47,173 nt of DNA from contig JAHBSF010000040.1 in assembly GCA_019639255.1 (NCBI GenBank), forward strand, positions 1 to 47,173, read 5' to 3'. Position 1 is the first letter of the stretch, and the number at the start of each line of letters is the position of its first letter. A program made the position numbers and the translations under genes. Origin of the DNA: Acidobacteriota bacterium. GTDB lineage: Bacteria > Acidobacteriota > Blastocatellia > RBC074. The notes under the pieces are model-generated. The model saw only the letters and a program-made list of their open reading frames with translations. It ran no database searches and was not told where the DNA came from. This document shows, in pieces, positions 28,515 to 36,857 of the stretch.

Positions 28515-31160
28515 TCAATCGACATAGATAAACTCGCTGCTGCTGAGCAGCACGCGCAAATAACTCGCCAGCGCCGGGCGCGTCTGTTCTTCCTCCGGCG
28601 CACCGATCCCGGCCAGGTCCGCGCATACCTCGCTCAAATACGCCAGACCTCGACTGAGTTCAGCGGCCGAAGGTTTGCGACCGAACGCGAGGCGATAGGC
28701 GTATTCGATTCGTTTGGGGGCGTCGGCGTAAGCCATCCCGACTCGAACTGCAAAAAGATCCGCCTGTTTGTGTACGAACGGATTGTTCATCATAAACAAG
28801 GCCTGCAACGGCGTCGTGCTCGACGCGCGGGCGCCCACTGCCGTGTTGGAGTCTGCACCGTCGAAGATCGAAAGCTGCGGGTGCGCGCGGATGCGCTGTT
28901 GCATCAGGTATACGCCGCGCCCGTTGTGTTCGTAAACCGCCACGAACGGATTGTGCTGCGAATATTTCCAGTCGCGTTCGGGCGGGAACGGATGCGCGCC
29001 ATTGATGGTGCGATCCAGCGCGCCGCTGACCGAAAGCATTGCATCCCGAATCTCTTCGGCGTGGAGCCGTCGCCGATTGAAGCGCCAGAGATAAGCGTTG
29101 CCGGCGTCGATCATCGCATTTGCGGCGTTGCCGCTCGCGCTTATCTGATAAACGTGCGAAAGCATCAGCCGCCGGTGCATTTTCTTGAACGACCAGCCGT
29201 CGGCGATGAATTGCGTGGACAGGTAATCGAGCAATTCGGGATGCGTCGGCGCGAGCCCTCGCACGCCGAAATCGTTCGGCGTCGGCACAAGCCCTTTGCC
29301 GAAATGATGCAGCCAGATGCGATTGACGATCACACGCGCGGTGAGCGGATTCTTCGCATCCGCAATCCAGCCGGCCAGTTCCAGCCGCCCGCTGCCTTTG
29401 TGATTCGCCGGCAGCCGCGCGCCGCCGAGAATCCGCAAAAAACCGCGCGGCGCGACATCTCCCAGATTTTTCAGATCGCCCTTGCGATGAATCCGCGCGT
29501 CGGCGGGCTTGCCTTCAGTCACTGCATATGCCCTTTCGACATTCGGCGGATCATTCAGTTCAGACAATCGCAGCCTGACTTTGTTAAGTTCCGCTTCAAT
29601 CTCTTCAACCGTGCGCGTCGAAGCTTCGCCCGCGTATCGGTTGCGGTCGTCGTGATCTTCCTCGATCAGTTTGCCTTCCGCAATAATGCGGCCCAACTGA
29701 TCCGTCTGGACGGTCTTGCCGGCCTTCTCGGCCAGGATTTCCGCCGATGTTTCCCTCTCGCGCTGTCTGCCGCGCACGAAGCCGCGCTCGACATGCAACG
29801 CCTCAACCTTTAATTGCAGATCGCGCACCTCGGTCTGATACTTCTCTAACTGCTCCGCTTCCTTACCCGCCGCCAGCGGGATCAGGCTGTGCGGACGTCT
29901 GTAAATCTCGGTGCCCGGAAAAGCGTAGCGCGTGCTTTTGAAGACGCCGTAGAGCGCGTAATAGTCCTTCTGAGGAATCGGATCGAACTTGTGATCGTGG
30001 CACCGCGCGCAGTTTATGCTCAGACCGAGGAAGGCCTTGCCAAGGTTGTCGATCGTGTCATCAATCATCAGGTTGTCATCCACATCGCGTGAACCGAAAC
30101 GGCGCGATACGGCGATGTACCCGGTAGCGATGATCTTTTCGTTCCTTTCCGCCTGCGATGCGGCGGGCAACAAATCACCGGCGATTTGTTCGCGAATGAA
30201 TTGATCGTACGGCTTGTCCCGATTGAAAGCCTCAATCACATAGTTGCGGTATTTGTAGCCTGACGGCACGGGAAAATCTGAATTGCATCCGGCGGTGTCG
30301 GCGTAACGCACCAGATCAAGCCAATGCCGTCCCCACTTTTCGCCGTATCCCGCACCGGCCAGCAGCCGGTCAATTACCTTTTCAAACGCGTTCGGCGAAT
30401 TGTCGTTGAGGAAAACATCAACTTCACGCGGCGTCGGCGGCATGCCCGTCAAATCGAATGTCGCGCGACGTATCAGCGTAAGCTTGTCGGCGTCGGAAGC
30501 AGGCGCGAGACTCTTTTCTTCCAGTTTGGCGAGAATGAAGTTGTCTATCGGCGATCTCACCCACGCCTGATTTTTGACGGACGGAACCGTCGCTTGTTTG
30601 AGCGGTTGAAACGACCAGAACTTTCCGGCTTCGTCGAAGTCATATGGCTCCGCTCGAGGAGAGGAGGCGGTTTCATTCCCGCCGTCGCGCGGATCAGGCG
30701 CGCCCATTCTGATCCACGCCTCGAAATCGCTGATGACGGCATCAGGCAGCCGACCGCCCATGGGCATCTGCAGTTTCGGGTCGACGTAGCGAATCGCTCT
30801 GATGAGCAGACTCTTTTCCGGATCGCCGGGAAAAACGGCCGGCTCGCCCGAAGCTCCGCCTTTGAGCATTCCCGCGCGGGTATCGAGCCGCAATCCGCCC
30901 GCAGGCGTTTTCGCCTGCTCGCTGTGGCATCGGTAACAATGGTTTGCGAGCGCCGGGCGAATCTTAAGCTCGAAAAAGTCAACGCCGGCTTTTGATAATT
31001 CTGAGGCTGGAGACTGCTGGGCGTTTATGGCTGCGATGCCGGGCAAACAAAACAGCGCACTTGCCGCCAGCGCAAGGCTGCGCTTGAGAATGCGGTCAAG
31101 ATCATACCCTCCGTTTGCTCCGTTCGTCCCCCTCGCTCCGCATTCCTTATTCTCTCTCAC
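28515..31160 (-). CDS. DUF1549/DUF1553 protein with planctomycete-type cytochrome c domain
   Basis: About 881 aa if GTG at 31160 is used (AAAGGA upstream); TTG at 31187 or GTG at 31184 are also open. The first about 20 residues are encoded by repeat-arm DNA, so the start is uncertain. A signal peptide follows (ILKRSLALAASALFCLPG). Then come a PSCyt1 domain with haem motif CYRCH, DUF1549 (MPPTPREVDVFLNDNSPNAF; a second CARCH motif in INCARCHDHKFDPIPQKDYY), a coiled region (YQTEVRDLQLKVEALHVERG), and DUF1553 (RVIVNRIWLHHFGKGLVPTP; ANAMIDAGNAYLWRFNRRRL). Two CxxCH motifs imply covalent haem and electron transfer in the periplasm. It is paired with the DUF1501 gene after an 9-nt gap and is probably the first gene of the apiose operon. 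Confidence 0.85.
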   Translation of the reverse strand: MRENKECGARGTNGANGGYDLDRILKRSLALAASALFCLPGIAAINAQQSPASELSKAGVDFFELKIRPALANHCYRCHSEQAKTPAGGLRLDTRAGMLKGGASGEPAVFPGDPEKSLLIRAIRYVDPKLQMPMGGRLPDAVISDFEAWIRMGAPDPRDGGNETASSPRAEPYDFDEAGKFWSFQPLKQATVPSVKNQAWVRSPIDNFILAKLEEKSLAPASDADKLTLIRRATFDLTGMPPTPREVDVFLNDNSPNAFEKVIDRLLAGAGYGEKWGRHWLDLVRYADTAGCNSDFPVPSGYKYRNYVIEAFNRDKPYDQFIREQIAGDLLPAASQAERNEKIIATGYIAVSRRFGSRDVDDNLMIDDTIDNLGKAFLGLSINCARCHDHKFDPIPQKDYYALYGVFKSTRYAFPGTEIYRRPHSLIPLAAGKEAEQLEKYQTEVRDLQLKVEALHVERGFVRGRQRERETSAEILAEKAGKTVQTDQLGRIIAEGKLIEEDHDDRNRYAGEASTRTVEEIEAELNKVRLRLSELNDPPNVERAYAVTEGKPADARIHRKGDLKNLGDVAPRGFLRILGGARLPANHKGSGRLELAGWIADAKNPLTARVIVNRIWLHHFGKGLVPTPNDFGVRGLAPTHPELLDYLSTQFIADGWSFKKMHRRLMLSHVYQISASGNAANAMIDAGNAYLWRFNRRRLHAEEIRDAMLSVSGALDRTINGAHPFPPERDWKYSQHNPFVAVYEHNGRGVYLMQQRIRAHPQLSIFDGADSNTAVGARASSTTPLQALFMMNNPFVHKQADLFAVRVGMAYADAPKRIEYAYRLAFGRKPSAAELSRGLAYLSEVCADLAGIGAPEEEQTRPALASYLRVLLSSSEFIYVD

Positions 31161-31168
31161 GATGTGCG
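31108..31168. repeat. Half copy of the dispersed hairpin family reaching into a gene start
   Basis: On the top strand it reads TCCGTTTGCTCCGTTCGTCC, then CGCATTCCTTATTCTCTCTC and ACGATGTG. The other strand resembles CACACGATAAGAGAGAGATA of the copy at 45884-46021. It encodes the N-terminal residues of the DUF1549 protein if the upstream starts are used. Confidence 0.55.
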
Positions 31169-31263
31169 CCGATCCTTTGAGCACCAACTACAAATGAGTA
31201 CCAACTCAGACCCTGAACCCCATTGATGCGCCGCGAATCTACTACATAAAAATGCATTGAGAT

Positions 31264-31302
31264 ATAAGGATCAAATCAAATATTATAAGGATCGTATCAT
31301 TT
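31264..31302. promoter_or_regulatory. Candidate AraC-type operator: two direct half-sites 21 bp apart
   Basis: ATAAGGATCAAATCAAAT (31264-31281) and ATAAGGATCGTATCATTT (31285-31302) agree in 14 of 18 positions. The 21-bp period equals two DNA turns, as is usual for AraC-family dimers. The site lies between the divergent DUF1549 gene and the AraC-type regulator gene, in AT-rich DNA, and resembles the site before the TonB receptor gene. It probably controls the apiose operon and possibly the regulator itself. Confidence 0.6.
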
Positions 31303-31323
31303 AAACCGATCCACAGCAGATTG

Positions 31324-31410
31324 CTGCAAAGCGGGAGACAGCAGGAGAGATATCCGGAATTTTCGCTTCATTCCGTTTGTTGTTATCTCTTACGTCCCAA
31401 TGTCACGACT
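31324..31410. repeat. Shortened copy of the dispersed hairpin family (copy h)
   Basis: The left flank CTGCAAAGCGGGAGACAGCA matches the B-type flank of copies a and d. The right side TTGTTATCTCTTACGTCCCA and ATGTCACGAC matches the A-type flank of copy e read backwards. The centre is shortened to CCGGAATTTTCGCTTCATTC. Its right flank contains the regulator's start codon. Confidence 0.7.
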
Positions 31411-32338
31411 AAACCGGGAAAACGCCTTTTCACTGATTGAGCCCCAGATCAACGCTCAAGGGATCCACGTTTGGCCGTTCGATCCCGCGTTCCCCCTGGA
31501 TGTGCGTTTCTACAGGTGGGACAAACATCATCACATCAGGATGAATCGTCACGACTATTTCGAGATTTTTTACCTGCAGGCGGGCGAACTTGTCTGCCGC
31601 ATTCAGGATCGCGAGCAAAGAATGCGCAGCGGCGACCTGGCCGTGATCAACAGCACGCAATACCACACCATACAACTACCTGAAAAACCAAAGACCTCCC
31701 GCCAGGTCAGAGCCGCAGCGCTGTATTTCCTGCCGGAATTGCTGCACGCATCCGACGCATCGGGGGACAACCTCGAGTACCTGACGCCGTTCCTTATGCA
31801 AGACGCAGGCTTTCCGCACATCATCAAAAGCAGTACGGGAATCCCGGCGCAGGTTTTCGACGAAATCAAACGCATTCATAAAGCAATGCCTGCGCTCTCG
31901 ACGCGAACCCGCCTCACTATAAAGACGTATCTGAAAATGATACTCATCCTGCTGATCAATCATTACGCCGATTGTGAAGGAACGGTGCAGACCTTCTCTC
32001 GAAAGCAGCGAGCAATCGAACAACTCGCCCCGCTGTTCGACTTTCTGGAAACGAATTACAAAGAACCTGTCTCGGTGGCCAGAGCAGCAGCGCTTCTTCA
32101 CCTGAGCGAATCGCACTTCATGCGGCTCTTCAAACAGGTAACCGGACAATCCTTCGTCAGGTATCTAAATCATTTCCGGGTAGCCAAGGCGGAGCGTTTG
32201 CTCGCGACGACGGAGCTCTCGGTCGCCGAAGTCAGTCAGGCGGTGGGCTTTTGCGATCAGAGTTATTTCGGGCTGGTATTTCGCAGCCTGGTTCACATCA
32301 CTCCGCTGCAGTACAAACGACAGTACAGCGCTCGATGA
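31400..32338 (+). CDS. AraC/XylS-family transcriptional regulator, likely controller of the apiose locus
   Basis: 312 aa. The N-terminal cupin-like sensor (about 20-110: HHIRMNRHDYFEIFYLQAGE, GDLAVINSTQYHTIQLP) would bind a sugar ligand. The C-terminal AraC DNA-binding domain has two helix-turn-helix units (about 210-305: VSVARAAALLHLSESHFMRL, LSVAEVSQAVGFCDQSYFGL). It is divergent from the 12-gene apiose locus, the usual place for a sugar activator, and two AraC-like half-sites 21 bp apart lie in the shared gap. No clear ribosome binding site precedes ATG 31400, which itself lies in a repeat flank. Its stop codon is inside the hairpin shared with glnN. The ligand is unknown, perhaps D-apiose or D-apionate. 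Confidence 0.9.
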   Translation: MSRLNRENAFSLIEPQINAQGIHVWPFDPAFPLDVRFYRWDKHHHIRMNRHDYFEIFYLQAGELVCRIQDREQRMRSGDLAVINSTQYHTIQLPEKPKTSRQVRAAALYFLPELLHASDASGDNLEYLTPFLMQDAGFPHIIKSSTGIPAQVFDEIKRIHKAMPALSTRTRLTIKTYLKMILILLINHYADCEGTVQTFSRKQRAIEQLAPLFDFLETNYKEPVSVARAAALLHLSESHFMRLFKQVTGQSFVRYLNHFRVAKAERLLATTELSVAEVSQAVGFCDQSYFGLVFRSLVHITPLQYKRQYSAR

Positions 32339-32429
32339 CGGAACAAACGAAAACAGACTGAACATACGGAAATAACCCGCGCCGGGCTCTATTCCGTATG
32401 TTCAGTCTGTTTCCGTTTGTTCCGTCATC
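32334..32429. repeat. Near-perfect hairpin between convergent genes (copy i), probable bidirectional terminator
   Basis: The left arm GATGACGGAACAAACGAAAA continues CAGACTGAACATACGGAA. The right arm is its reverse complement over about 40 nt, with one mismatch and one indel. The loop contains CCCGCGCCGGG. It covers the stop of the AraC-type gene and abuts the glnN stop, so it can stop transcription from both sides. It is the most uniform copy of the family. Confidence 0.92.
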
Positions 32430-34628
32430 TCAAACCAGGAAGAGCATCTCGCGATACTTGGGCAGCGGCCACAGCGTATCGTCGATGGTGTTTTCCAGTT
32501 TGTCGCACGCCTCGCGCACTACGGCCATCGCATCCGAAACCGGGTAGGCAAGCGCCGTGGCTTTTTTGTCCAGATCCTCGCCCTCGGCCGCTTCGACCTC
32601 GGCTTCGAGTTTTGCAAGCGCCGTTTTCAGATCCGCAATCAGACCGGCAACCTGCTCTACTTCGGCGATCTGCGCGCCGAGCAGGTCTCCGCTCACGCCT
32701 ATGGCCTTGAGCGAACCCACGGATGAGGCGAGCAGCGCCTGATGTTTGTAGGCCGCGGGCAGCACCATCGTCGCGGCAAGCTCCTGCATAGCCGCGATCT
32801 CGATTTCCAGATCCTTGATGTAACGCTCGGTTTCCAGATGATAACGCGATTCGAGTTCGTCTACCGAATATACGCCCGCCTTTGTAAACAACTCGCGCGC
32901 GGCATCGGTCTGGAGTTGCGCGAGAGCCTCGGGAGTCTTGCGCAGGTTGGGCAGTCCGCGCCGCTCGGCCTCGACTACCCACTCCTCGGCGTAGTTGTTA
33001 CCCTCAAAGCGAACCGCTCTGGTTTCAATCACCCACTCGCGCACGACTTCGATTACGGCCTTGTCCAGAGCCTCGCCCGCCGAGATTCTGCCCTCTATGG
33101 CATCGGCGATCTCGCCGAGCGCCTCGCCCACGGCGGCGTTGAGCGTGGCCATAGGCGTTGCGGTCGAGGCCGAAGACGGCACGGCGCGAAACTCGAATTT
33201 GTTGCCCGTGAAGGCGAACGGAGAGGTGCGGTTGCGGTCGGTGTTGTCCCTTGCGATTTCGGGGAGCTTCGCAATGCCGAGATTGATTACCTGTCTTTCG
33301 GTCGTAGCGCCGCGCAGGTCGCCGGCTTCGATCGAGTCCAGAACCTTCGTCAGCGCGTCGCCGAGAAAGGCCGAAATGATCGCGGGCGGCGCTTCGTTGG
33401 CGCCCAGACGGTGATCGTTGCCCGAACTCGCAATCGAGGCGCGCAGCAATCCCGAGTGTTTGTATACGCCCTTGAGCGTCGCCATCAAACATACCAGAAA
33501 TTGCAGGTTTTCAGACGGCGTGGCGCCCGGATCGAGCAGGTTTTCACCGTCCGAAGTCGCCATAGACCAGTTGTTGTGCTTGCCGCTGCCGTTTATCCCG
33601 GCAAACGGTTTTTCGTGAATCAGAAAAGCCAGGTTGTGCCTTCGCGCTACGCGCCGCAGCATCTCCATAGTCAACTGATTGTGATCCGTTGCGACGCTCA
33701 CGAGTTCAAAAACCGGCGCCGTTTCGTACTGGCTCGGCGCCACTTCGTTGTGGCGCGTCTTGACCGGCACGCCGAGCTTGAACAGTTCGTGCTCGAATTC
33801 CTGCATGAAGGCCAGCACCCTCGACTTGATGCTGCCGAAATACTGGTCTTCGAGCTCCTGCCCCTTCGGCGGCTTCGCCCCGATGAGCGTGCGCCCCGCA
33901 GCGACCAGATCCGGACGCAGCGAATAAAACGCATCGTCTATCAGAAAATACTCCTGCTCCGGCCCGAGCGTCGCCTCTACGTGATCCGGCGTCTTGCCGA
34001 ACAATTTCAGCACCCGCAGCGCATTGCGGCTCAGGTATTCAACCGAACGCAGAAGCGGCGTCTTTTTGTCGAGCGCCTGCCCGTGATAGGAGATAAACAC
34101 CGACGGTATGCACAGCGTCTTTCCGTTGGTCGACTCCATGATGAAAATCGGAGTGTTCGGGTCCCAGGCCGTGTAGCCCCGAGCCTCGAACGTAGCGCGC
34201 ATTCCGCCCGACGGAAAACTCGATGCGTCGGGCTCGCTCTGCACCAGTTGCGAGGCCGAAAACCGCTCTATCGGCTGCCCGTCGCCGTCTATCGTAAGAA
34301 ATGTATCGTGCTTCTCGGCCGTTATACCCGTGTTGGGCTGAAACCAGTGACAGTAATGCGTCGCGCCCTTCTCTATGGCCCACTCCTTCACCGCGTGCGC
34401 CACGGCCGCCGCTATGCTCTGATCCAGTACGTGCCCGTTGTTCATCGTCTTGACGAGCGACTTGTGCACGTCCTTCGGCAGCTTCTCCGCCATTACCTTG
34501 GCGTTGAACGTGTTGCAGCCGAAATAGTCCGATACCTTCAACCCGTTGGAGATCCTGCGCGGAACCCGCCGGCTGATCTCCGCTATCGCCCATAACCGCC
34601 CCTGATTTCCCTGTTGTGCTGTGCTCAT
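32430..34628 (-). CDS. glnN: Glutamine synthetase type III
   Basis: 732 aa, the size of GSIII enzymes and much longer than GSI. It makes glutamine from glutamate, ammonia and ATP in the cytoplasm and works as a dodecamer. Landmarks are the GSIII N-terminal segment (DYFGCNTFNAKVMAEKLPKD), EATLGPEQEYFLIDD (metal-binding Glu residues), TRHNEVAPSQYETAPVFE, LIHEKPFAGINGSGKHNNWS (catalytic loop with ATP-binding His), and LRASIASSGNDHRLGANEAP. The GSIII-specific C-terminal helical region follows, ending in KYREMLFLV. A sigma-54-type promoter lies upstream, and a sigma-54 activator gene is the next upstream gene on the same strand, which suggests nitrogen-responsive expression. Confidence 0.96.
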   Translation of the reverse strand: MSTAQQGNQGRLWAIAEISRRVPRRISNGLKVSDYFGCNTFNAKVMAEKLPKDVHKSLVKTMNNGHVLDQSIAAAVAHAVKEWAIEKGATHYCHWFQPNTGITAEKHDTFLTIDGDGQPIERFSASQLVQSEPDASSFPSGGMRATFEARGYTAWDPNTPIFIMESTNGKTLCIPSVFISYHGQALDKKTPLLRSVEYLSRNALRVLKLFGKTPDHVEATLGPEQEYFLIDDAFYSLRPDLVAAGRTLIGAKPPKGQELEDQYFGSIKSRVLAFMQEFEHELFKLGVPVKTRHNEVAPSQYETAPVFELVSVATDHNQLTMEMLRRVARRHNLAFLIHEKPFAGINGSGKHNNWSMATSDGENLLDPGATPSENLQFLVCLMATLKGVYKHSGLLRASIASSGNDHRLGANEAPPAIISAFLGDALTKVLDSIEAGDLRGATTERQVINLGIAKLPEIARDNTDRNRTSPFAFTGNKFEFRAVPSSASTATPMATLNAAVGEALGEIADAIEGRISAGEALDKAVIEVVREWVIETRAVRFEGNNYAEEWVVEAERRGLPNLRKTPEALAQLQTDAARELFTKAGVYSVDELESRYHLETERYIKDLEIEIAAMQELAATMVLPAAYKHQALLASSVGSLKAIGVSGDLLGAQIAEVEQVAGLIADLKTALAKLEAEVEAAEGEDLDKKATALAYPVSDAMAVVREACDKLENTIDDTLWPLPKYREMLFLV

Positions 34629-34764
34629 ATACTCTCCCGATTCGGATTTTTCCCCTCACCCCCGCCTCACGGGGACAAAGGGTCGTATTTCTCAACTCTA
34701 AAATGACGTATTTCTCGCGCATCGACGGCAGATGCCTCTACCGCCGGCTTTAGGTTCCCTCCCT

Positions 34765-34780
34765 TGCAACTCGCAAGCCA
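34765..34780 (-). promoter_or_regulatory. Sigma-54 (-24/-12) promoter candidate for glnN
   Basis: On the minus strand the sequence is TGGCTTGCGAGTTGCA. The invariant GG and GC are 12 bp apart, as sigma-54 requires, and TTGCA fits the -12 box exactly. The start of transcription would be near 34753, about 125 nt before the glnN ATG. The 365-nt gap 34629-34993 also contains CCGCGGAAAGCGCGAAAAA near 34919-34940, a weak relative of the dispersed repeats; no gene was seen. Confidence 0.65.
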
Positions 34781-34993
34781 TACCCCATTCGCTCCACCTA
34801 AACCCAACTGCCGTATACACAAAATCCCCCTCCACGCCCTCTCCAACACATTCACTGCACGCTGCAAAATTGTAGCAATAGAGCCAATCTCCAACACTTT
34901 TGTCGGAAGGAGAGGAAAACCGCGGAAAGCGCGAAAAACAGGGCGACGGCGGATCTTTTTGGTAAATTTCGGGGCCTCGTTCAGGCGGTTTCC

Positions 34994-36520
34994 TCATACG
35001 CGGAAGCGGCGGCAGTCGATGCCGTATTTTTTGACCTTGTAGCCGAGTATGCGTTCGGTGGTATCGAGGAGTCGGGCTGCGCGGGCGCGGTTGCCGCGCG
35101 TGGTTTTGAGAGCGTCCATGATGAGGTCGCGTTCGAAGGCCTCGACTGCGTGGTCGAGGCTGGTGCGCGTGACGGTGCCGGAGCCCTCGGCGGTTTGCAG
35201 CGTGGGGGGCAGGTGATAGCCGTGTATGACGTTGCCCTCGCAGACGAGCGTGGCGCGTTCAATCACGTTTTCGAGTTCGCGCACGTTGCCCGGCCAGTGA
35301 TAGCTCATCAGCATATCGATTGCCGGAGTGGATATGCGCTTGATGCGTTTGCCGTTCTGCCGGCTGTACTTTTCCAGGAAGTGATCGGCGAGCAGCAGTA
35401 TGTCGGTCTTGCGCTCGCGCATCGGCGGCAGGTAAAGCGAGAAGACGTTCAACCGGTAATAAAGATCCGAGCGGAAGCGCCCGTCCTGCACCGCTGTTTC
35501 AAGATTCACGTTCGTAGCTGCGATCAGGCGCACGTTGACGCGTATGGTTTCGGTCCCGCCCACGCGCTCGAATTCGCGCTCCTGAAGCACGCGCAGCAGC
35601 TTTACCTGGAGCGCGGGCGAAAGATCTCCGATTTCGTCCAGAAACAGCGTGCCGCCCTCGGCGAGTTCAAAACGCCCGCGCTTGCGCGCAAGCGCTCCGG
35701 TAAACGCGCCCTTCTCGTGCCCGAACAGCTCCGATTCGATCAGCGACTCGGGCAGGGCCGCGCAATTCACCTTGATGAAAGGCTTAGATGCGCGCGGGCT
35801 GCTGTAATGAATCGCGTGGGCTACGAGTTCCTTGCCCGTGCCCGACTCGCCGCGTATGAGTATCGTCGTTCCGGTAGAGGCTACCTGCGCGATCTGTTCG
35901 TAGACCTCGCGCATCTCCTTGCTCGTACCGATTATGTTGCGGAAGTCGTACTTCTGCTGCAGCTCGCGCTTCAGGTTCGTGTTCTCATCGACGAGCTGCG
36001 CTTTTTCCGCCTCTACCATCTGCGCCAGCCGCAGCCCCTGCGCCAGCATCGACGCCACGATCGCAAGCAGCTTCAACTCATCCTCGAACTGCCGGTTCTG
36101 CCTGAACGGATAAAGAATCGAGAGCGCCCCTATGGTCTTGCGCCGGTCCTTGATCGGCACGCATATGAACGATTCCTCGCCGTTTGTGCGCCGCCGCGTA
36201 CGGTTCAGAAACAGCGGCTCCCGGCTCACCTGCGGCACCACTATGGGCTTGCCCGAAGAAACCACCTTCCCCGTAATTCCCTCGTCCACACGGTAACGCC
36301 CGCGCTGGCGCTCGCCCTCGCTCATGCCGTGCGCGTACTGTATCGAAAGATCTCCGCCCGCTTCCAGAAGCGCTATCGACCCGCGCTTCATCCCCAGTTC
36401 CCGGTCCAGTATCTCCAGCACGCGCTCCATCGCTACGTGCAGATCCAACGTCGATCCGAGCGCCTGACTCACGTCGAGCAACGCCGTAAGCCGGCGAATC
36501 TGCGTCGCCTTTTCTTCCAT
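34994..36520 (-). CDS. Sigma-54-dependent transcriptional activator, NifA-like (GAF, AAA+, Fis-type HTH)
   Basis: 508 aa from ATG at 36520, chosen for GGAAGG immediately upstream; a GTG at 36568 lies in repeat-flank DNA. A GAF sensor covers about 15-165 (SQALGSTLDLHVAMERVLEI; RVDEGITGKVVSSGKPIVVP). A short coiled linker follows. The AAA+ domain (about 195-430) has Walker A GESGTGKE, the sigma-54-contacting GAFTGA loop, Walker B GGTLFLDEIGD and the arginine-finger region RFRSDLYYRLNVF. The C-terminal Fis-type helix-turn-helix (GNRARAARLLDTTERILGYK) binds an enhancer. The protein opens sigma-54 promoters. The adjacent glnN gene has a sigma-54 promoter, so glnN is the likely target. No receiver domain is present, so the signal is probably a small molecule or partner protein acting on the GAF. 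Confidence 0.93.
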   Translation of the reverse strand: MEEKATQIRRLTALLDVSQALGSTLDLHVAMERVLEILDRELGMKRGSIALLEAGGDLSIQYAHGMSEGERQRGRYRVDEGITGKVVSSGKPIVVPQVSREPLFLNRTRRRTNGEESFICVPIKDRRKTIGALSILYPFRQNRQFEDELKLLAIVASMLAQGLRLAQMVEAEKAQLVDENTNLKRELQQKYDFRNIIGTSKEMREVYEQIAQVASTGTTILIRGESGTGKELVAHAIHYSSPRASKPFIKVNCAALPESLIESELFGHEKGAFTGALARKRGRFELAEGGTLFLDEIGDLSPALQVKLLRVLQEREFERVGGTETIRVNVRLIAATNVNLETAVQDGRFRSDLYYRLNVFSLYLPPMRERKTDILLLADHFLEKYSRQNGKRIKRISTPAIDMLMSYHWPGNVRELENVIERATLVCEGNVIHGYHLPPTLQTAEGSGTVTRTSLDHAVEAFERDLIMDALKTTRGNRARAARLLDTTERILGYKVKKYGIDCRRFRV

Positions 36521-36552
36521 ATCCTTCCCGTCCTTCTCCTGCCGCCGGTTAT

Positions 36553-36700
36553 CTGAATCACTCCACACGACTTCGGGACATCAGAGATAACGGAACATAC
36601 GAAATAAGACGGAAACTACGAAAATAGTCGACTTTTCCATAATTTTCGTTTTATTTCGTTTATTCCGTTATCTCTCTTCCTGATTTAGTGGAATGAATCA
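36553..36700. repeat. Full extended copy of the dispersed hairpin family (copy j)
   Basis: The left flank CCACACGACTTCGGGACAT is followed by AGAGATAACGGAACATACGA. The right arm ends TTATTTCGTTTATTCCGTTA and TCTCTCTTCC. The left flank is nearly identical to that of copy e, 18.7 kb away. The remaining gap to 36857 has no gene. It contains ATTCCGCGGTCGC and CTGCGCGGGGAATAC, which may be a decayed further copy. Confidence 0.88.
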
Positions 36701-36857
36701 TTCTCACGAAATTGTCATCCAAGTCGGGGAAGATAACATTTTTGTCGGGTGAATAAAAGAGAACCTGGAAATCCCGGAAACATCATTTTTCCTTACGCGC
36801 ATTCCGCGGTCGCTTTATTCTCCTGCGCGGGGAATACTCCGGTCTGGGTGGAGAGCG

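Noticed and set aside
27894-29813. Long plus-strand open frame opposite the DUF1501 and DUF1549 genes
   Set aside because: It spans two well-supported genes on the other strand and shows no recognisable domain or start site.
32742-34595. Long open frame on the plus strand opposite glnN
   Set aside because: It lies entirely over the well-supported glnN gene, its translation is rich in Arg/His with no family resemblance, and high GC explains the lack of stops.
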